Shown here one piece after another: positions 7,429 to 14,645 of a stretch of DNA of 21,690 bases. The translations under genes were made by a program, and so were the position numbers. The stretch is from Alphaproteobacteria bacterium. GTDB lineage: Bacteria; Pseudomonadota; Alphaproteobacteria; Rhizobiales; Aestuariivirgaceae. Positions within the stretch are counted from its first letter, which is position 1. The number at the start of each line of letters is the position of its first letter. Location: contig JAGRLX010000176.1 of NCBI GenBank assembly GCA_020441605.1, positions 1 through 21,690 of the forward strand. The letters are read 5' to 3'. Below the pieces are notes generated by a model. The model saw nothing but the letters and a program-made list of their open reading frames with translations. It searched no databases and was not told where the DNA came from.

Positions 7429-8525
7429 GGCTGCGGGGTTCCCGCTTCCACGACCGCCGAGATCGAGAATCGATCGGATCCTCCTTCATCGTCGCGCTGG
7501 GTCGCCGATGCGAAATTGACGTCCTTGAACACCTTCGACTTCTCGAAAGTCTCGATCAACATGGGGATACTGGTTCCCTGGCCGCTGATGGTCACCTTTG
7601 CGGCCCCATATTTTACCTGACTCAGCCAGACCCCGTCGGGTAGGAGCTCCGAGATCGCATTGAAGATGACGACCACGGGCGGGATGTCCTGCTTTTTGAG
7701 GTAGATCTTGTTGGCTTCGGCCAGTCTGGCGGTCGCCGGCGTCCCTTGGTCTGCTCCGGCGATCGACTGGCGCAGCCGGCTGATGCGGGTGTCGATGGCG
7801 TCCAGCCGATGTTGCGTCGCCAGCGCCAGATACAGACCGTTGCCGCCGATGCCGATGGCGACAATCGCCAGGATGGCGAAGATCCAGGCGGAGAGTTGGC
7901 GGGCCGACTTGGTGCGCCGGCCACTCGTCAAATCGAGGGCGATGGATTCGCCGTCTTCAGGCCCTTGTCCGATATCGACAGCATTCACAGCCAGTCCCGG
8001 GCCAGAAAGGCCTTGCATCGCCGTCTCGACGAATTCGCGGCTCAGAACGCCCACGTCCACCCCGATCTGGCCCGGCTCGGCCGTGCCCGAACCAAGGCGG
8101 TGTCCCCAGATGGCCCGCTGCAACGGCCAGGGCGCCAAACCCTCGACCTTGTTGCGGATAATGGCTGGCAGCACATCGAGTGTACCCGCGGGAAGAGCAA
8201 TGTGCTTCACCACGGCGTTCTCGGCGGCGAAGCGGACCCGCACGGCCTTGCGCAACTTTCGCGCCAGTTTGCGTCTGGCCTCGCCCAAGACCTCTTCTGG
8301 CGAGCCACGAAGGGATGTCAGGAGCGCAAGGGCCCCGCCGCGGCCCACCTGGTAGACATCCGACTGGCTCTCACCGACGAAAATCAGTGCCCGGTCCCTC
8401 GATTTGCGTTCAGTCAGCATGGCCAAGTCGTCGACGAAGCTGCCGACGCAATCGCGTGCCCAAGCCAAGCCGCGTCCGGCAAGTCCGGCAATCTGGAGCG
8501 TCGCTGAGTTGCTGTATTGATTCAA
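7425..8525 (-). CDS. gspL: Type II secretion protein GspL
   Basis: A 366-residue bitopic platform protein. The N-terminal cytoplasmic part (about 1-205) corresponds to the actin-like region that binds GspE. A membrane segment lies at about 211-237 (LSAWIFAILAIVAIGIG). The periplasmic part (about 240-366) has a coiled coil followed by a PilN/GspL-type ferredoxin-like fold with the ISELLPDGVWLSQVKY segment. The start is a TTG at 8525, supported by AAGAGG six to seven bases upstream and by the 25-base gap after gspK, which holds that site. The cytoplasmic domain is shorter than in Enterobacteria GspL, consistent with other alphaproteobacterial forms. It acts with GspM and GspE in the inner-membrane assembly platform. 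Confidence 0.85.
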   Translation of the reverse strand: MNQYSNSATLQIAGLAGRGLAWARDCVGSFVDDLAMLTERKSRDRALIFVGESQSDVYQVGRGGALALLTSLRGSPEEVLGEARRKLARKLRKAVRVRFAAENAVVKHIALPAGTLDVLPAIIRNKVEGLAPWPLQRAIWGHRLGSGTAEPGQIGVDVGVLSREFVETAMQGLSGPGLAVNAVDIGQGPEDGESIALDLTSGRRTKSARQLSAWIFAILAIVAIGIGGNGLYLALATQHRLDAIDTRISRLRQSIAGADQGTPATARLAEANKIYLKKQDIPPVVVIFNAISELLPDGVWLSQVKYGAAKVTISGQGTSIPMLIETFEKSKVFKDVNFASATQRDDEGGSDRFSISAVVEAGTPQP

Positions 8526-8550
8526 TCTCTACCTCTTGGACCGACCAGCC

Positions 8551-9543
8551 CTACCATGAAAATGCGAGGGTCTGAAATGGCATTCCCCGGCCGCTCCCCA
8601 ACAGAACGACGGCACTGACCTTCCGCCCCGCGATGATGCCCGCACCCGAGCGAAGTGTGACATCGATTGCGAAGGCCTTCGCTTCGCTCACTTCAACAAA
8701 ATCCTTCAGGCGCTCTTGTATTTCCTTGATCCTGGCATCGCTTTCCCATTGTCCCGAGCGCCGTGCCCCGGCGAAGGTCTCGATGTCTCCGGGTGCCATG
8801 CCCGGGATGGATTCAAGAACGAGGTCCGGCGCAGCGAGAGGGTTGATCTTTCCTGTGGCGCTGTAGAGGCCGATGAATGGCAGGATCTTGTCGTAGTCGT
8901 TTTCGGACATGTCGATTATCTGGCGGAGCTGGGCTGGCGAGAAGAACACCGGCTCAATGTCCTCCTGGGCCGGGGTTTCATCGGCAGTCGCACTCTGGTC
9001 GCCCGCCTGGTCGGCAGTATCATCTGCCGTTGTGGCAGTTGCCGCGGCCCTCGTCCGGGCGGGAGCCTGTGGTGTGGCCTCGGGATTTTGCGCCGCTGCG
9101 GCTTTGCGCAGTTCAGCGATCTTCGCAGCCAGGCTGGAGGCCTGATCGGCTGGAAGTCCGGCGGCTGCAGCCACCGCTTCGATGAGTTTTGGATCGGCGC
9201 GATTGAGATCAACAAGCCCTGCCGCGTCCCGGATGGCGATGGTCACTTGCAGACCGCCGCCGATGCCGGCATCGAAGGGGGTGCCGTCGAAGAGGGCCCG
9301 CTGCCGCGCCTCGCGGGCGGCAACGAAGGCCTTTGCCGTTTCAAGGCCAGAGCGCAGGGCGAATTCTGAGCGCAGTCGGTCCGCCTCGACGCTGACTTCA
9401 GCGAGGTTGCGCTGCATGAAGGCGCTCAGCGCCATGACGATCACCGACATGATGGCAATCGACAACAGTACCACGACCAGCACGATGCCGCGCGTCGACG
9501 GCGTCGCCGCCGGACCGTGCGGGCTTTTGTGGTGTGCCGCCAT
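8551..9543 (-). CDS. gspK: Minor pseudopilin GspK
   Basis: A 330-residue large minor pseudopilin that caps the pseudopilus tip with GspI and GspJ. The prepilin cleavage site is Gly19/Ile20 followed by a hydrophobic helix (20-42). Position +5 is Val, not Glu, which is the known peculiarity of GspK. The globular part contains the family's LVDLNRADPKLIEAV (110-124) and YSATGKINPLAAPDLVLESIPG (227-248) motifs. Residues 148-196 are a low-complexity Ala/Thr/Asp/Gln-rich insert within the helical domain. I chose ATG at 9543, whose A is the last base of the gspJ TGA (TGATG junction). An upstream in-frame start at 9603 would lie inside gspJ and add 20 residues. The next gene, gspL, starts 25 bases later. 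Confidence 0.88.
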   Translation of the reverse strand: MAAHHKSPHGPAATPSTRGIVLVVVLLSIAIMSVIVMALSAFMQRNLAEVSVEADRLRSEFALRSGLETAKAFVAAREARQRALFDGTPFDAGIGGGLQVTIAIRDAAGLVDLNRADPKLIEAVAAAAGLPADQASSLAAKIAELRKAAAAQNPEATPQAPARTRAAATATTADDTADQAGDQSATADETPAQEDIEPVFFSPAQLRQIIDMSENDYDKILPFIGLYSATGKINPLAAPDLVLESIPGMAPGDIETFAGARRSGQWESDARIKEIQERLKDFVEVSEAKAFAIDVTLRSGAGIIAGRKVSAVVLLGSGRGMPFQTLAFSW

Positions 9544-10235
9544 CACCGGTCGCTCTCGCTGCCTTCGGTGTGCCCGCAGGCTGGAGTCTTTGCCGCGACA
9601 CACGCCGAATCGGCTTCGATCTTGAGAGTCTGGACGAATTGGGGGACGCGTAGCCGGCCCGTGGCAAGGTCAGTGATCACCACCCGCACCTGTTCCGGCA
9701 TCTGATCGTTCGCCGACCATCCGGTGGCCCAGGATCGCAGCCCATGGCGGGGTGAGCGATAGGCAAATTCGATGTCGAAGGGGCCGCTGATCAGCACCAC
9801 GTCGTCTCGCCACCCATCCGTGCCGCCATCTGCTGCGTCGAGCCCGAGTGGACTGCGGCTGCGCACCAGCTCGGCGCCGGTCCGGTCACTCCGCACCGAA
9901 AGGCGGACGAGATAGGTGCCCGCCCGATTGTTGCCGGGGCGCTCGACCAGGGCAAAGGTCATGGCGCGCGGGGCGCCCTCGAAGCGGTAGCGGCCCGTGG
10001 TTTGCGACCCCATGCGGGGCCGCTCGATCCGTGAAATGTCGTCGCCAATGATGGCGAGGGCAGTAGCGATCTCGGTCTGCTCGCCGACCTTCCGTGTCGT
10101 GATGTCGAGCCCCTTGTTGATGCTGCCCATCACCATATTGAGACTGACCAGGATCATCGACGAGATGGCCATGCCAACAATGATTTCGAGAAGGGTGAAA
10201 CCGTGTTGACTGTGGTGGGAGGGAGGGGCTGCCAT
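9543..10235 (-). CDS. gspJ: Minor pseudopilin GspJ
   Basis: A 230-residue type IV pilin-like protein of the pseudopilus tip. A short leader ends at Gly12, followed by FTLLEIIVGMAISSM with Glu17 at +5, the canonical site for cleavage and N-methylation. The hydrophobic helix runs to about residue 34. The rest is a periplasmic beta-rich domain of GspJ length. It follows gspI by three bases, and its stop shares one base with the gspK start. The Cys residues near the C-terminus (in DSACVAAKTPACGH) could form a disulfide, an inference from sequence only. Position between gspI and gspK matches the conserved order. Confidence 0.88.
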   Translation of the reverse strand: MAAPPSHHSQHGFTLLEIIVGMAISSMILVSLNMVMGSINKGLDITTRKVGEQTEIATALAIIGDDISRIERPRMGSQTTGRYRFEGAPRAMTFALVERPGNNRAGTYLVRLSVRSDRTGAELVRSRSPLGLDAADGGTDGWRDDVVLISGPFDIEFAYRSPRHGLRSWATGWSANDQMPEQVRVVITDLATGRLRVPQFVQTLKIEADSACVAAKTPACGHTEGSESDR

Positions 10236-10238
10236 GGT

Positions 10239-10631
10239 CTATTTCACCAGCTTGAGCGCTTCCAGCGCGAAGCGGCCGCGTGGCGACCAGGTCACCTCCG
10301 CCGAGAGCCGGTACAGGGTGTATTCGCTGGGCAATCCGGTCAGGCCGTTGACCGTGGTCGGCGCAATCACGAAGCGCCAGTCATAAGGTCCGGATTTGCC
10401 CTCCCTCTGGTCGGCGGTGGTCTCGGCGGCGGAAAGCTCGTCCTCGATGATCGCCTGGGCGATGATGCGGGCGCCGAGATAGTTGTCCATTCGGCTTGCC
10501 GCGAGTTGCGATGTTCCCATGCCGCGCATGAGGGTGACCATTGCCATGGCAGCAATTGCCAGGGCGCAGAGCACCTCGACCAGCGAGAAACCGGCTCTCG
10601 GCCCGGAGTCAGGTCTTGTGGGTTGAAACAT
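10239..10631 (-). CDS. gspI: Minor pseudopilin GspI
   Basis: A 130-residue minor pseudopilin thought to nucleate the pseudopilus tip with GspJ and GspK. The leader ends at Gly14, followed by FSLVEVLCALAIAAM with Glu19 at +5. Length is normal for GspI. The mid-part (NYLGARIIAQAIIEDELSAA) matches the typical GspI helix in which the 'A--IA-N/ID' pattern occurs. The ATG at 10631 lies 23 bases inside the end of gspH, so the two are probably translationally coupled. Confidence 0.87.
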   Translation of the reverse strand: MFQPTRPDSGPRAGFSLVEVLCALAIAAMAMVTLMRGMGTSQLAASRMDNYLGARIIAQAIIEDELSAAETTADQREGKSGPYDWRFVIAPTTVNGLTGLPSEYTLYRLSAEVTWSPRGRFALEALKLVK

Positions 10632-11085
10632 TTCCGGTCAGCCAGTTCACGCGGATCTCGTAGACCTGTCCGCGATAGGAGAACGCCAATGTGCCGCCGC
10701 TCGAGCTTCCCGTCGGATAGAACCGGATGCCATAAGTGCCGTCCTGCCGGGTTTCGTCGGCGGCCAGGTCGGCCTTGAGTTCGACATTGGATGGAACGTC
10801 GATCACGGGTCCGCCGCCGAAATAGCCGAGCTTCCGGTTTTCGGTGTCGATCTGGAAAACCACTTCGTTGGTCGACCGGATGGCCGTGGTTCGGCCTTCC
10901 GTCAGGGCCGCCGAGGTGTCAAGCAGGAAGGCCCTAAAGCGGGCAGTCTCGATGCTGCGGCCGGAGGCATAGATGGTGGCGCCGGCTGCCAGGCTGAGGA
11001 TCGCCAGCACCGCCAGGAGCTCGACCAGTGTGAAACCGGCCGCACGGCGTCGTGCCTGATCAGTTGGAAACGTCGGCGTCTTCAT
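10609..11085 (-). CDS. gspH: Minor pseudopilin GspH
   Basis: A 158-residue minor pseudopilin. The leader ends at Gly17, followed by FTLVELLAVLAILSL with Glu22 at +5. A GspH-type periplasmic domain follows (about 45-158), including the RFRAFLLDTSAALTEGRTTAIRS-like segment near residues 44-66. I chose ATG at 11085 because GGAAGG lies eight bases upstream. An ATG at 11106 in the same frame is badly spaced from its upstream purines, and a longer start at 11184 would run far into gspG. The gene overlaps the end of gspG by 26 bases and the start of gspI by 23, a chain of overlapping reading frames. Confidence 0.86.
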   Translation of the reverse strand: MKTPTFPTDQARRRAAGFTLVELLAVLAILSLAAGATIYASGRSIETARFRAFLLDTSAALTEGRTTAIRSTNEVVFQIDTENRKLGYFGGGPVIDVPSNVELKADLAADETRQDGTYGIRFYPTGSSSGGTLAFSYRGQVYEIRVNWLTGNVSTHKT

Positions 11086-11503
11086 CAGACCCGCCTTCCT
11101 TGCCATCTCTTCCGTAGCTGACCAGGTCGAAGGCCCCCTTCTTGCCGGGAATCTGGTAGGCGTAGGGGCGGCCCCAGGGATCAAGTGGGATTGTTCCCTT
11201 GCTGATGTAGGGGCCGTTCCAGCCGGGGACCGAGCCAGGCTGCTTGACCAGCGCGTTGAGGCCCTCGGCGGTCGTCGGGTAACGACCCACGTCGATGTGG
11301 AAGAGCTCGATCGACGTCACCAGGCTTTCGATCTGCACCTGTGCTGTCTTGGTCCGCGAAGAGCCCAGATAGCCGATGACCCTTGGCCCGATGATGCTGG
11401 CGAGCAGCACGAGAATCACAAGAACCACCAGCAGCTCCACGAGCGTAAAGCCGGCCTCGCCCGGTTTGCCAAGTTTCTTGCGGCGCTGGTGCAGTCTTTT
11501 CAT
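11060..11503 (-). CDS. gspG: Major pseudopilin GspG
   Basis: A 147-residue major subunit of the periplasmic pseudopilus. The basic leader (MKRLHQRRKKLGKPGEAG) ends at Gly18, followed by FTLVELLVVLVILVLLAS with Glu23 at +5. The conserved GspG core is clear: RYPTTAEGLNALVKQPG, WNGPYI, PLDPWGRPYAYQIPG and a C-terminal acidic SDEDAD segment that in the family binds calcium. The ATG at 11503 gives a typical leader but has a weak ribosome-binding site. An in-frame TTG at 11539 overlaps the gspF stop codon and cannot be excluded. Translation may depend on coupling to gspF. Confidence 0.93.
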   Translation of the reverse strand: MKRLHQRRKKLGKPGEAGFTLVELLVVLVILVLLASIIGPRVIGYLGSSRTKTAQVQIESLVTSIELFHIDVGRYPTTAEGLNALVKQPGSVPGWNGPYISKGTIPLDPWGRPYAYQIPGKKGAFDLVSYGRDGKEGGSDEDADVSN

Positions 11504-11535
11504 GTTTCTGATGCTCAAGTCCAGGGGGTTAGGTC

Positions 11536-12747
11536 TCAAAAAGCCAAGTCGTTCACGCTAATGATCGCACTCATCAGCGACACGATAATAAAGGCCACAA
11601 ATATGCTCAAAACAAGGATAATTATGGGCCCCAGGAGGGTCAATGAGCGATCGAACGCGCGCTCCAGTTCCTCTTCGAGAATGTCAGTGACCTGGTTCAG
11701 GCTGGCGGTCAGATTGCCGGTTTCGTTACCGACCTTGAGCATCCGGGCGAGCAGGCTGGGGAATACTTTCGAGCGTTCGAGCGGGGCGATGAAATCCTCG
11801 CCCTGGCGGAGGGCCGTCTCCATTTCACCGATCGCCTGCGCGATTTTGCGGTTAGTGGTGGAAGGCTTGGTCAGCCGCAGGCTATCGGGCAGGTTCATGC
11901 CAGCCGCGACCAGCGTGCCGAGAATGCGGCAGAACTGCACAACGGCCGATTTCTTGATCAACTGTCCGATCAGCGGGATGTGAGTCGCGAATGACACCAT
12001 CGTGCCGCGGAATCCCGGCTGCGAACCGACCAGGGCAAAGAGCAGCGCCACGGCGGGCGCGGCGATGGCAAGCGTCTTGCCATTCGCGATAAGCCAGTCG
12101 GAAACATTGATTACCAGTTGGGCGTTTTCGGGTATGGGAGCACCGGAGCCCTCGATCATGTCCTTGATGCTTGGCACCACCGAGACCATGATGAAGATTA
12201 CCGCGCCTATGGCCAGCACGACCAGTACCGCCGGATAGAGCAGGGCCGAGGTCAGGCGGCCGCGGATCTTCTGTTCCCTGTCGCGGCTTGTGGCGATGCG
12301 GTCGAGGACGGCCCCCAGCGTGCCCGAGGCTTCGCCCACCTCTACCATGCTGACGAAATACTGTGAGAATATTCCCGCTTCGCTGAGCGCGTCCTTGAAG
12401 CTCCGGCCCTTGCGGATCTCGGTCCGCATTGTGCCGATGATGTTAGAGAACGCCGGCGAGAAGGTCTCCTTCGACAGGATGTCGAGGGCGTGGTTGAGGG
12501 TCATTCCAGCGTGCAGCAGCCAGGCAAGCTCGCGGGTGAAGATGGTGATCTCGGCGCCACTGACGACGCCGCCACCAAAGCTCAGGATGCGGCCTGCGGT
12601 GATCTCCTGTTCGGCGGCAGCGACATCGATCGGGTGCAGCCCCTGGTCCCCCAGACGACCGATGACCGTCGACCGGTCCGGGCCCTCGATCGTGCCGGCC
12701 ACTCTCTCGCCCGTGTCGCGAACAGCCGAATATCGGAATTTAGGCAT
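11536..12747 (-). CDS. gspF: Type II secretion inner-membrane protein GspF
   Basis: A 403-residue polytopic platform protein, the only multi-spanning component at the base of the pseudopilus. It contains two repeated T2SSF domains (about 65-190 and 268-392). Membrane helices are seen at about 170-196 (LLYPAVLVVLAIGAVIFIMV), about 222-240, and the C-terminal 372-395 (GPIIILVLSIFVAFIIVSL). The VGEASGTLGAVLDRIA and VGNETGNLTASLNQV segments are the conserved motifs of each repeat. The N-terminal MPKFRYSAVRDTGERVAGTIEG is typical. Start ATG at 12747 lies one base after the gspE stop, so the two genes are coupled. Confidence 0.94.
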   Translation of the reverse strand: MPKFRYSAVRDTGERVAGTIEGPDRSTVIGRLGDQGLHPIDVAAAEQEITAGRILSFGGGVVSGAEITIFTRELAWLLHAGMTLNHALDILSKETFSPAFSNIIGTMRTEIRKGRSFKDALSEAGIFSQYFVSMVEVGEASGTLGAVLDRIATSRDREQKIRGRLTSALLYPAVLVVLAIGAVIFIMVSVVPSIKDMIEGSGAPIPENAQLVINVSDWLIANGKTLAIAAPAVALLFALVGSQPGFRGTMVSFATHIPLIGQLIKKSAVVQFCRILGTLVAAGMNLPDSLRLTKPSTTNRKIAQAIGEMETALRQGEDFIAPLERSKVFPSLLARMLKVGNETGNLTASLNQVTDILEEELERAFDRSLTLLGPIIILVLSIFVAFIIVSLMSAIISVNDLAF

Positions 12748-12748
12748 C

Positions 12749-14413
12749 CTAATCGTCCGCCGCTACGCGTCCGAGTTCCTCGATGGTCGTCACCCCCTCG
12801 AGGCATTTGTGGAAGCCATCGGTCACCATCGTGGTCATGCCGGCTTGCTTGGCGGCGGTGGCGATGACATCGGCACTGACGTCCGGTTTGATCAGGTGGC
12901 GCAACGCATCATTGACGACCAGAACTTCGAATATGGCCGACCGGCCGAGAAAACCGGACCCGCCGCAGTGGTCGCAGCCATTGGCCTGCCACAGTCTGAC
13001 CGGTTTGGGGGCCGCCTTGACCAGGTCGGGCGGCAATTGGGCCAGGAGTTCCGGCGCTGCTTCATAGGATGTCCGGCACGAGGTGCAGAGTTTGCGCACC
13101 AGGCGCTGGGCAATGGCGCAGCGCAACGTGGAGGCGATCAAGAAGGCCTGCACGTCAAGGTCGAGCAACCGGGTGATGGCGCCGGCTGCGGAGTTGGTGT
13201 GAAGGGTGGTGAGAACGAGATGGCCGGTGAGGGCAGCATTGACGCCGATGGTGGCGGTTTCGCTGTCGCGCATCTCGCCCACCATGATGATGTCGGGGTC
13301 GAGGCGGAGCAGGGAGCGCAACGTTCTGGCGAAGGTCAGGCCGATCTCGGGATGGACTTGGATCTGGTTGACGCCTTCCACCTGGTATTCGACCGGATCC
13401 TCGATGGTCACGATCTTGCGGGTGGGATCGTTCAGGAAGCTCAAGACCGCTGCCAGGGTCGTGGTCTTGCCGCTGCCCGTGGGGCCGGTGACGGCGATCA
13501 GGCCGTGGGCATGGGACGCCTGCTCGCGGATGGCAGCCAGGTCGCGCGGCACCAGGCCGAGGTTGGTCAGTTCGGGCACCTGGGAGGTGGCGCTCAGGAA
13601 GCGGATGGCGATGCTTTCGCCGTGGATGGTGGGCATGGTGGCGACACGGATGTCGTAGTCGCGGTCACCCATCCGCAGGCGGGCTCGGCCGTCCTGGGGC
13701 AGGCGCCGTTCGGCGATGTTGAGTTGGGTAAGAATCTTGATGCGCGATACGGCCGCCCGGCCGAGATCGGGCGGCAGACGTTCGGTCTCGCGCAGCATGC
13801 CGTCGACGCGGCGGCGGACGACCACGCGGCCGCGGGCAGGCTCGATGTGGATGTCGGTCGCCCTTGCGGCCGAGGCCTCGCGGAACAGCCGGTTCACCAG
13901 GTCGATCACGGGGGCGTCAAGTGCCAGGTCGGCCAGGTGTTCGTCGTCGTCGCCGCCGCCAGTCTGCCCGGCCGCCTGGGTGCGGTCCATCTGGCCGCTG
14001 TCGAGCCGTTCAATGGCCGACAGGATCTGGCTGTCGGTCGCAATCATCAGGCGAAGCTTGCGCCCGGAGGCGAGCCGCAAGGCGTTCAGCATCCCGGCGT
14101 CGGAAGGATCGCTCACGGCAACTGTCAGCTGGTCGTCGTCGGCGCGAAGCGGCATCACGTGATGCTCGCGCATGAAGCGCAGCGAAATGCGGTCCGGCAG
14201 CACGCGGGTTGGTGGCCAGTCACTGGCCGTCACCTGGGGACAGCCGAAGTGTTGTGCCAGTTCGACCGCCAGGATCTGCTGATCGACGCGGCCGAGCCGG
14301 TGGATCAGCTGGACGAGCGTTTCCTGTCCCTTGCCCTCGGCCAGGCGGATCGCCTCGGCCTGCTCTGGCGAGATCTGCGCACTTTGGCGTAATGCTTCGA
14401 TGATTGCTTCCAC
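12749..14413 (-). CDS. gspE: Type II secretion assembly ATPase GspE
   Basis: A 554-residue cytoplasmic hexameric ATPase that powers pseudopilus assembly. The N-terminal part (about 1-140) is a GspE/MshE-type N-domain that docks on GspL. The catalytic part has Walker A GPTGSGKT (310-317), the Asp box IEDPVEYQ (337-344), Walker B LDPDIIMVGEMRD (371-383) and the His box TTLHTNSA (402-409). The zinc-binding cysteines are Cys443/Cys446 and Cys480/Cys483. A Gly/Asp-rich linker (150-158) joins the halves. The GTG at 14413 begins the protein, with only weak purines upstream. It is the first gene of the ten-gene operon and lies 81 bases downstream of a tRNA-Gln gene on the same strand. Confidence 0.94.
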   Translation of the reverse strand: MEAIIEALRQSAQISPEQAEAIRLAEGKGQETLVQLIHRLGRVDQQILAVELAQHFGCPQVTASDWPPTRVLPDRISLRFMREHHVMPLRADDDQLTVAVSDPSDAGMLNALRLASGRKLRLMIATDSQILSAIERLDSGQMDRTQAAGQTGGGDDDEHLADLALDAPVIDLVNRLFREASAARATDIHIEPARGRVVVRRRVDGMLRETERLPPDLGRAAVSRIKILTQLNIAERRLPQDGRARLRMGDRDYDIRVATMPTIHGESIAIRFLSATSQVPELTNLGLVPRDLAAIREQASHAHGLIAVTGPTGSGKTTTLAAVLSFLNDPTRKIVTIEDPVEYQVEGVNQIQVHPEIGLTFARTLRSLLRLDPDIIMVGEMRDSETATIGVNAALTGHLVLTTLHTNSAAGAITRLLDLDVQAFLIASTLRCAIAQRLVRKLCTSCRTSYEAAPELLAQLPPDLVKAAPKPVRLWQANGCDHCGGSGFLGRSAIFEVLVVNDALRHLIKPDVSADVIATAAKQAGMTTMVTDGFHKCLEGVTTIEELGRVAADD

Positions 14414-14434
14414 GCTGGACCACTAGCACGTGTA

Positions 14435-14454
14435 CCGGATTCTTCAAATCCCGG
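14435..14454 (-). other. Short hairpin between tRNA-Gln and gspE
   Basis: CCGGATT (14435-14441) and AATCCCGG (14447-14454) form a 7-bp stem with one bulged base and a five-base loop. It lies about 40 bases after the tRNA 3' end and 22 bases before the gspE start. There is no U-run, so it may be an RNA-processing or weak termination signal. Confidence 0.3.
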
Positions 14455-14460
14455 AAGAAG

Positions 14461-14488
14461 ATGGAACCGATGCCGCCTTGATTTTCAA
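14461..14488 (-). promoter_or_regulatory. Weak candidate promoter for the gspE-N operon
   Basis: TTGAAA (14488-14483) and TTCCAT (14466-14461) are separated by 16 bases on the minus strand and would give a leader of about 40 bases before gspE. The -10 box matches in only three of six positions. It is the best pair I can find between the tRNA and gspE. Confidence 0.25.
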
Positions 14489-14494
14489 CGAAAT

Positions 14495-14568
14495 TGGCTG
14501 GGGAACTAGGATTCGAACCTAGACTGGCGGAGTCAGAGTCCGCTGTCCTACCGTTAGACGATTCCCCA
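14495..14568 (-). tRNA. tRNA-Gln (anticodon CTG)
   Basis: A complete 74-nt cloverleaf read on the minus strand. The acceptor stem is TGGGGAA/TTCCCCA with a U1-A72 pair, a known glutamine identity feature. It has G73 and an encoded CCA end (14495-14497). The anticodon stem GCGGA/TCCGC encloses the loop CTCTGAC, giving anticodon CTG, which reads CAG. The T arm carries GGTTCGAATCC. It lies between the RND permease gene and gspE, all on the same strand. Confidence 0.95.
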
Positions 14569-14598
14569 AGCAGGGCGAATTGGCATCGCGCGGGGCGG

Positions 14599-14628
14599 GT
14601 CTTACCCCTTGGCACCCCGATTGGTCAA
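14599..14628 (-). promoter_or_regulatory. Candidate sigma-70 promoter of tRNA-Gln
   Basis: TTGACC (14628-14623) and TAAGAC (14604-14599) are separated by 18 bases on the minus strand. They are followed by a GC-rich discriminator (CCGCCCCG), as is usual for stable-RNA promoters. The tRNA 5' end is about 23 bases beyond the expected transcription start. Confidence 0.5.
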
Positions 14629-14641
14629 GTGTGGATCGGGG
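14615..14641 (-). terminator. Inverted repeat after the RND permease gene
   Basis: CCCCGAT (14615-14621) and ATCGGGG (14635-14641) are perfect 7-bp arms with a 13-base loop, starting four bases after the permease stop codon. There is no U-run. The repeat overlaps the -35 box and spacer of the tRNA promoter, so it could act as a 3' end for the exporter transcript. Confidence 0.4.
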
Positions 14642-14645
14642 CTGC

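Noticed and set aside
12290..14392. A 700-codon open frame on the plus strand.
   Set aside because: It lies antisense to gspF and gspE, which show full families of catalytic motifs. The long frame is a by-product of high GC and codon bias.
14495..14568. tRNA-Gln as an integration site for a mobile element.
   Set aside because: There is no integrase gene and no direct repeat of the tRNA 3' end that I could find nearby; both flanks are ordinary chromosomal genes.
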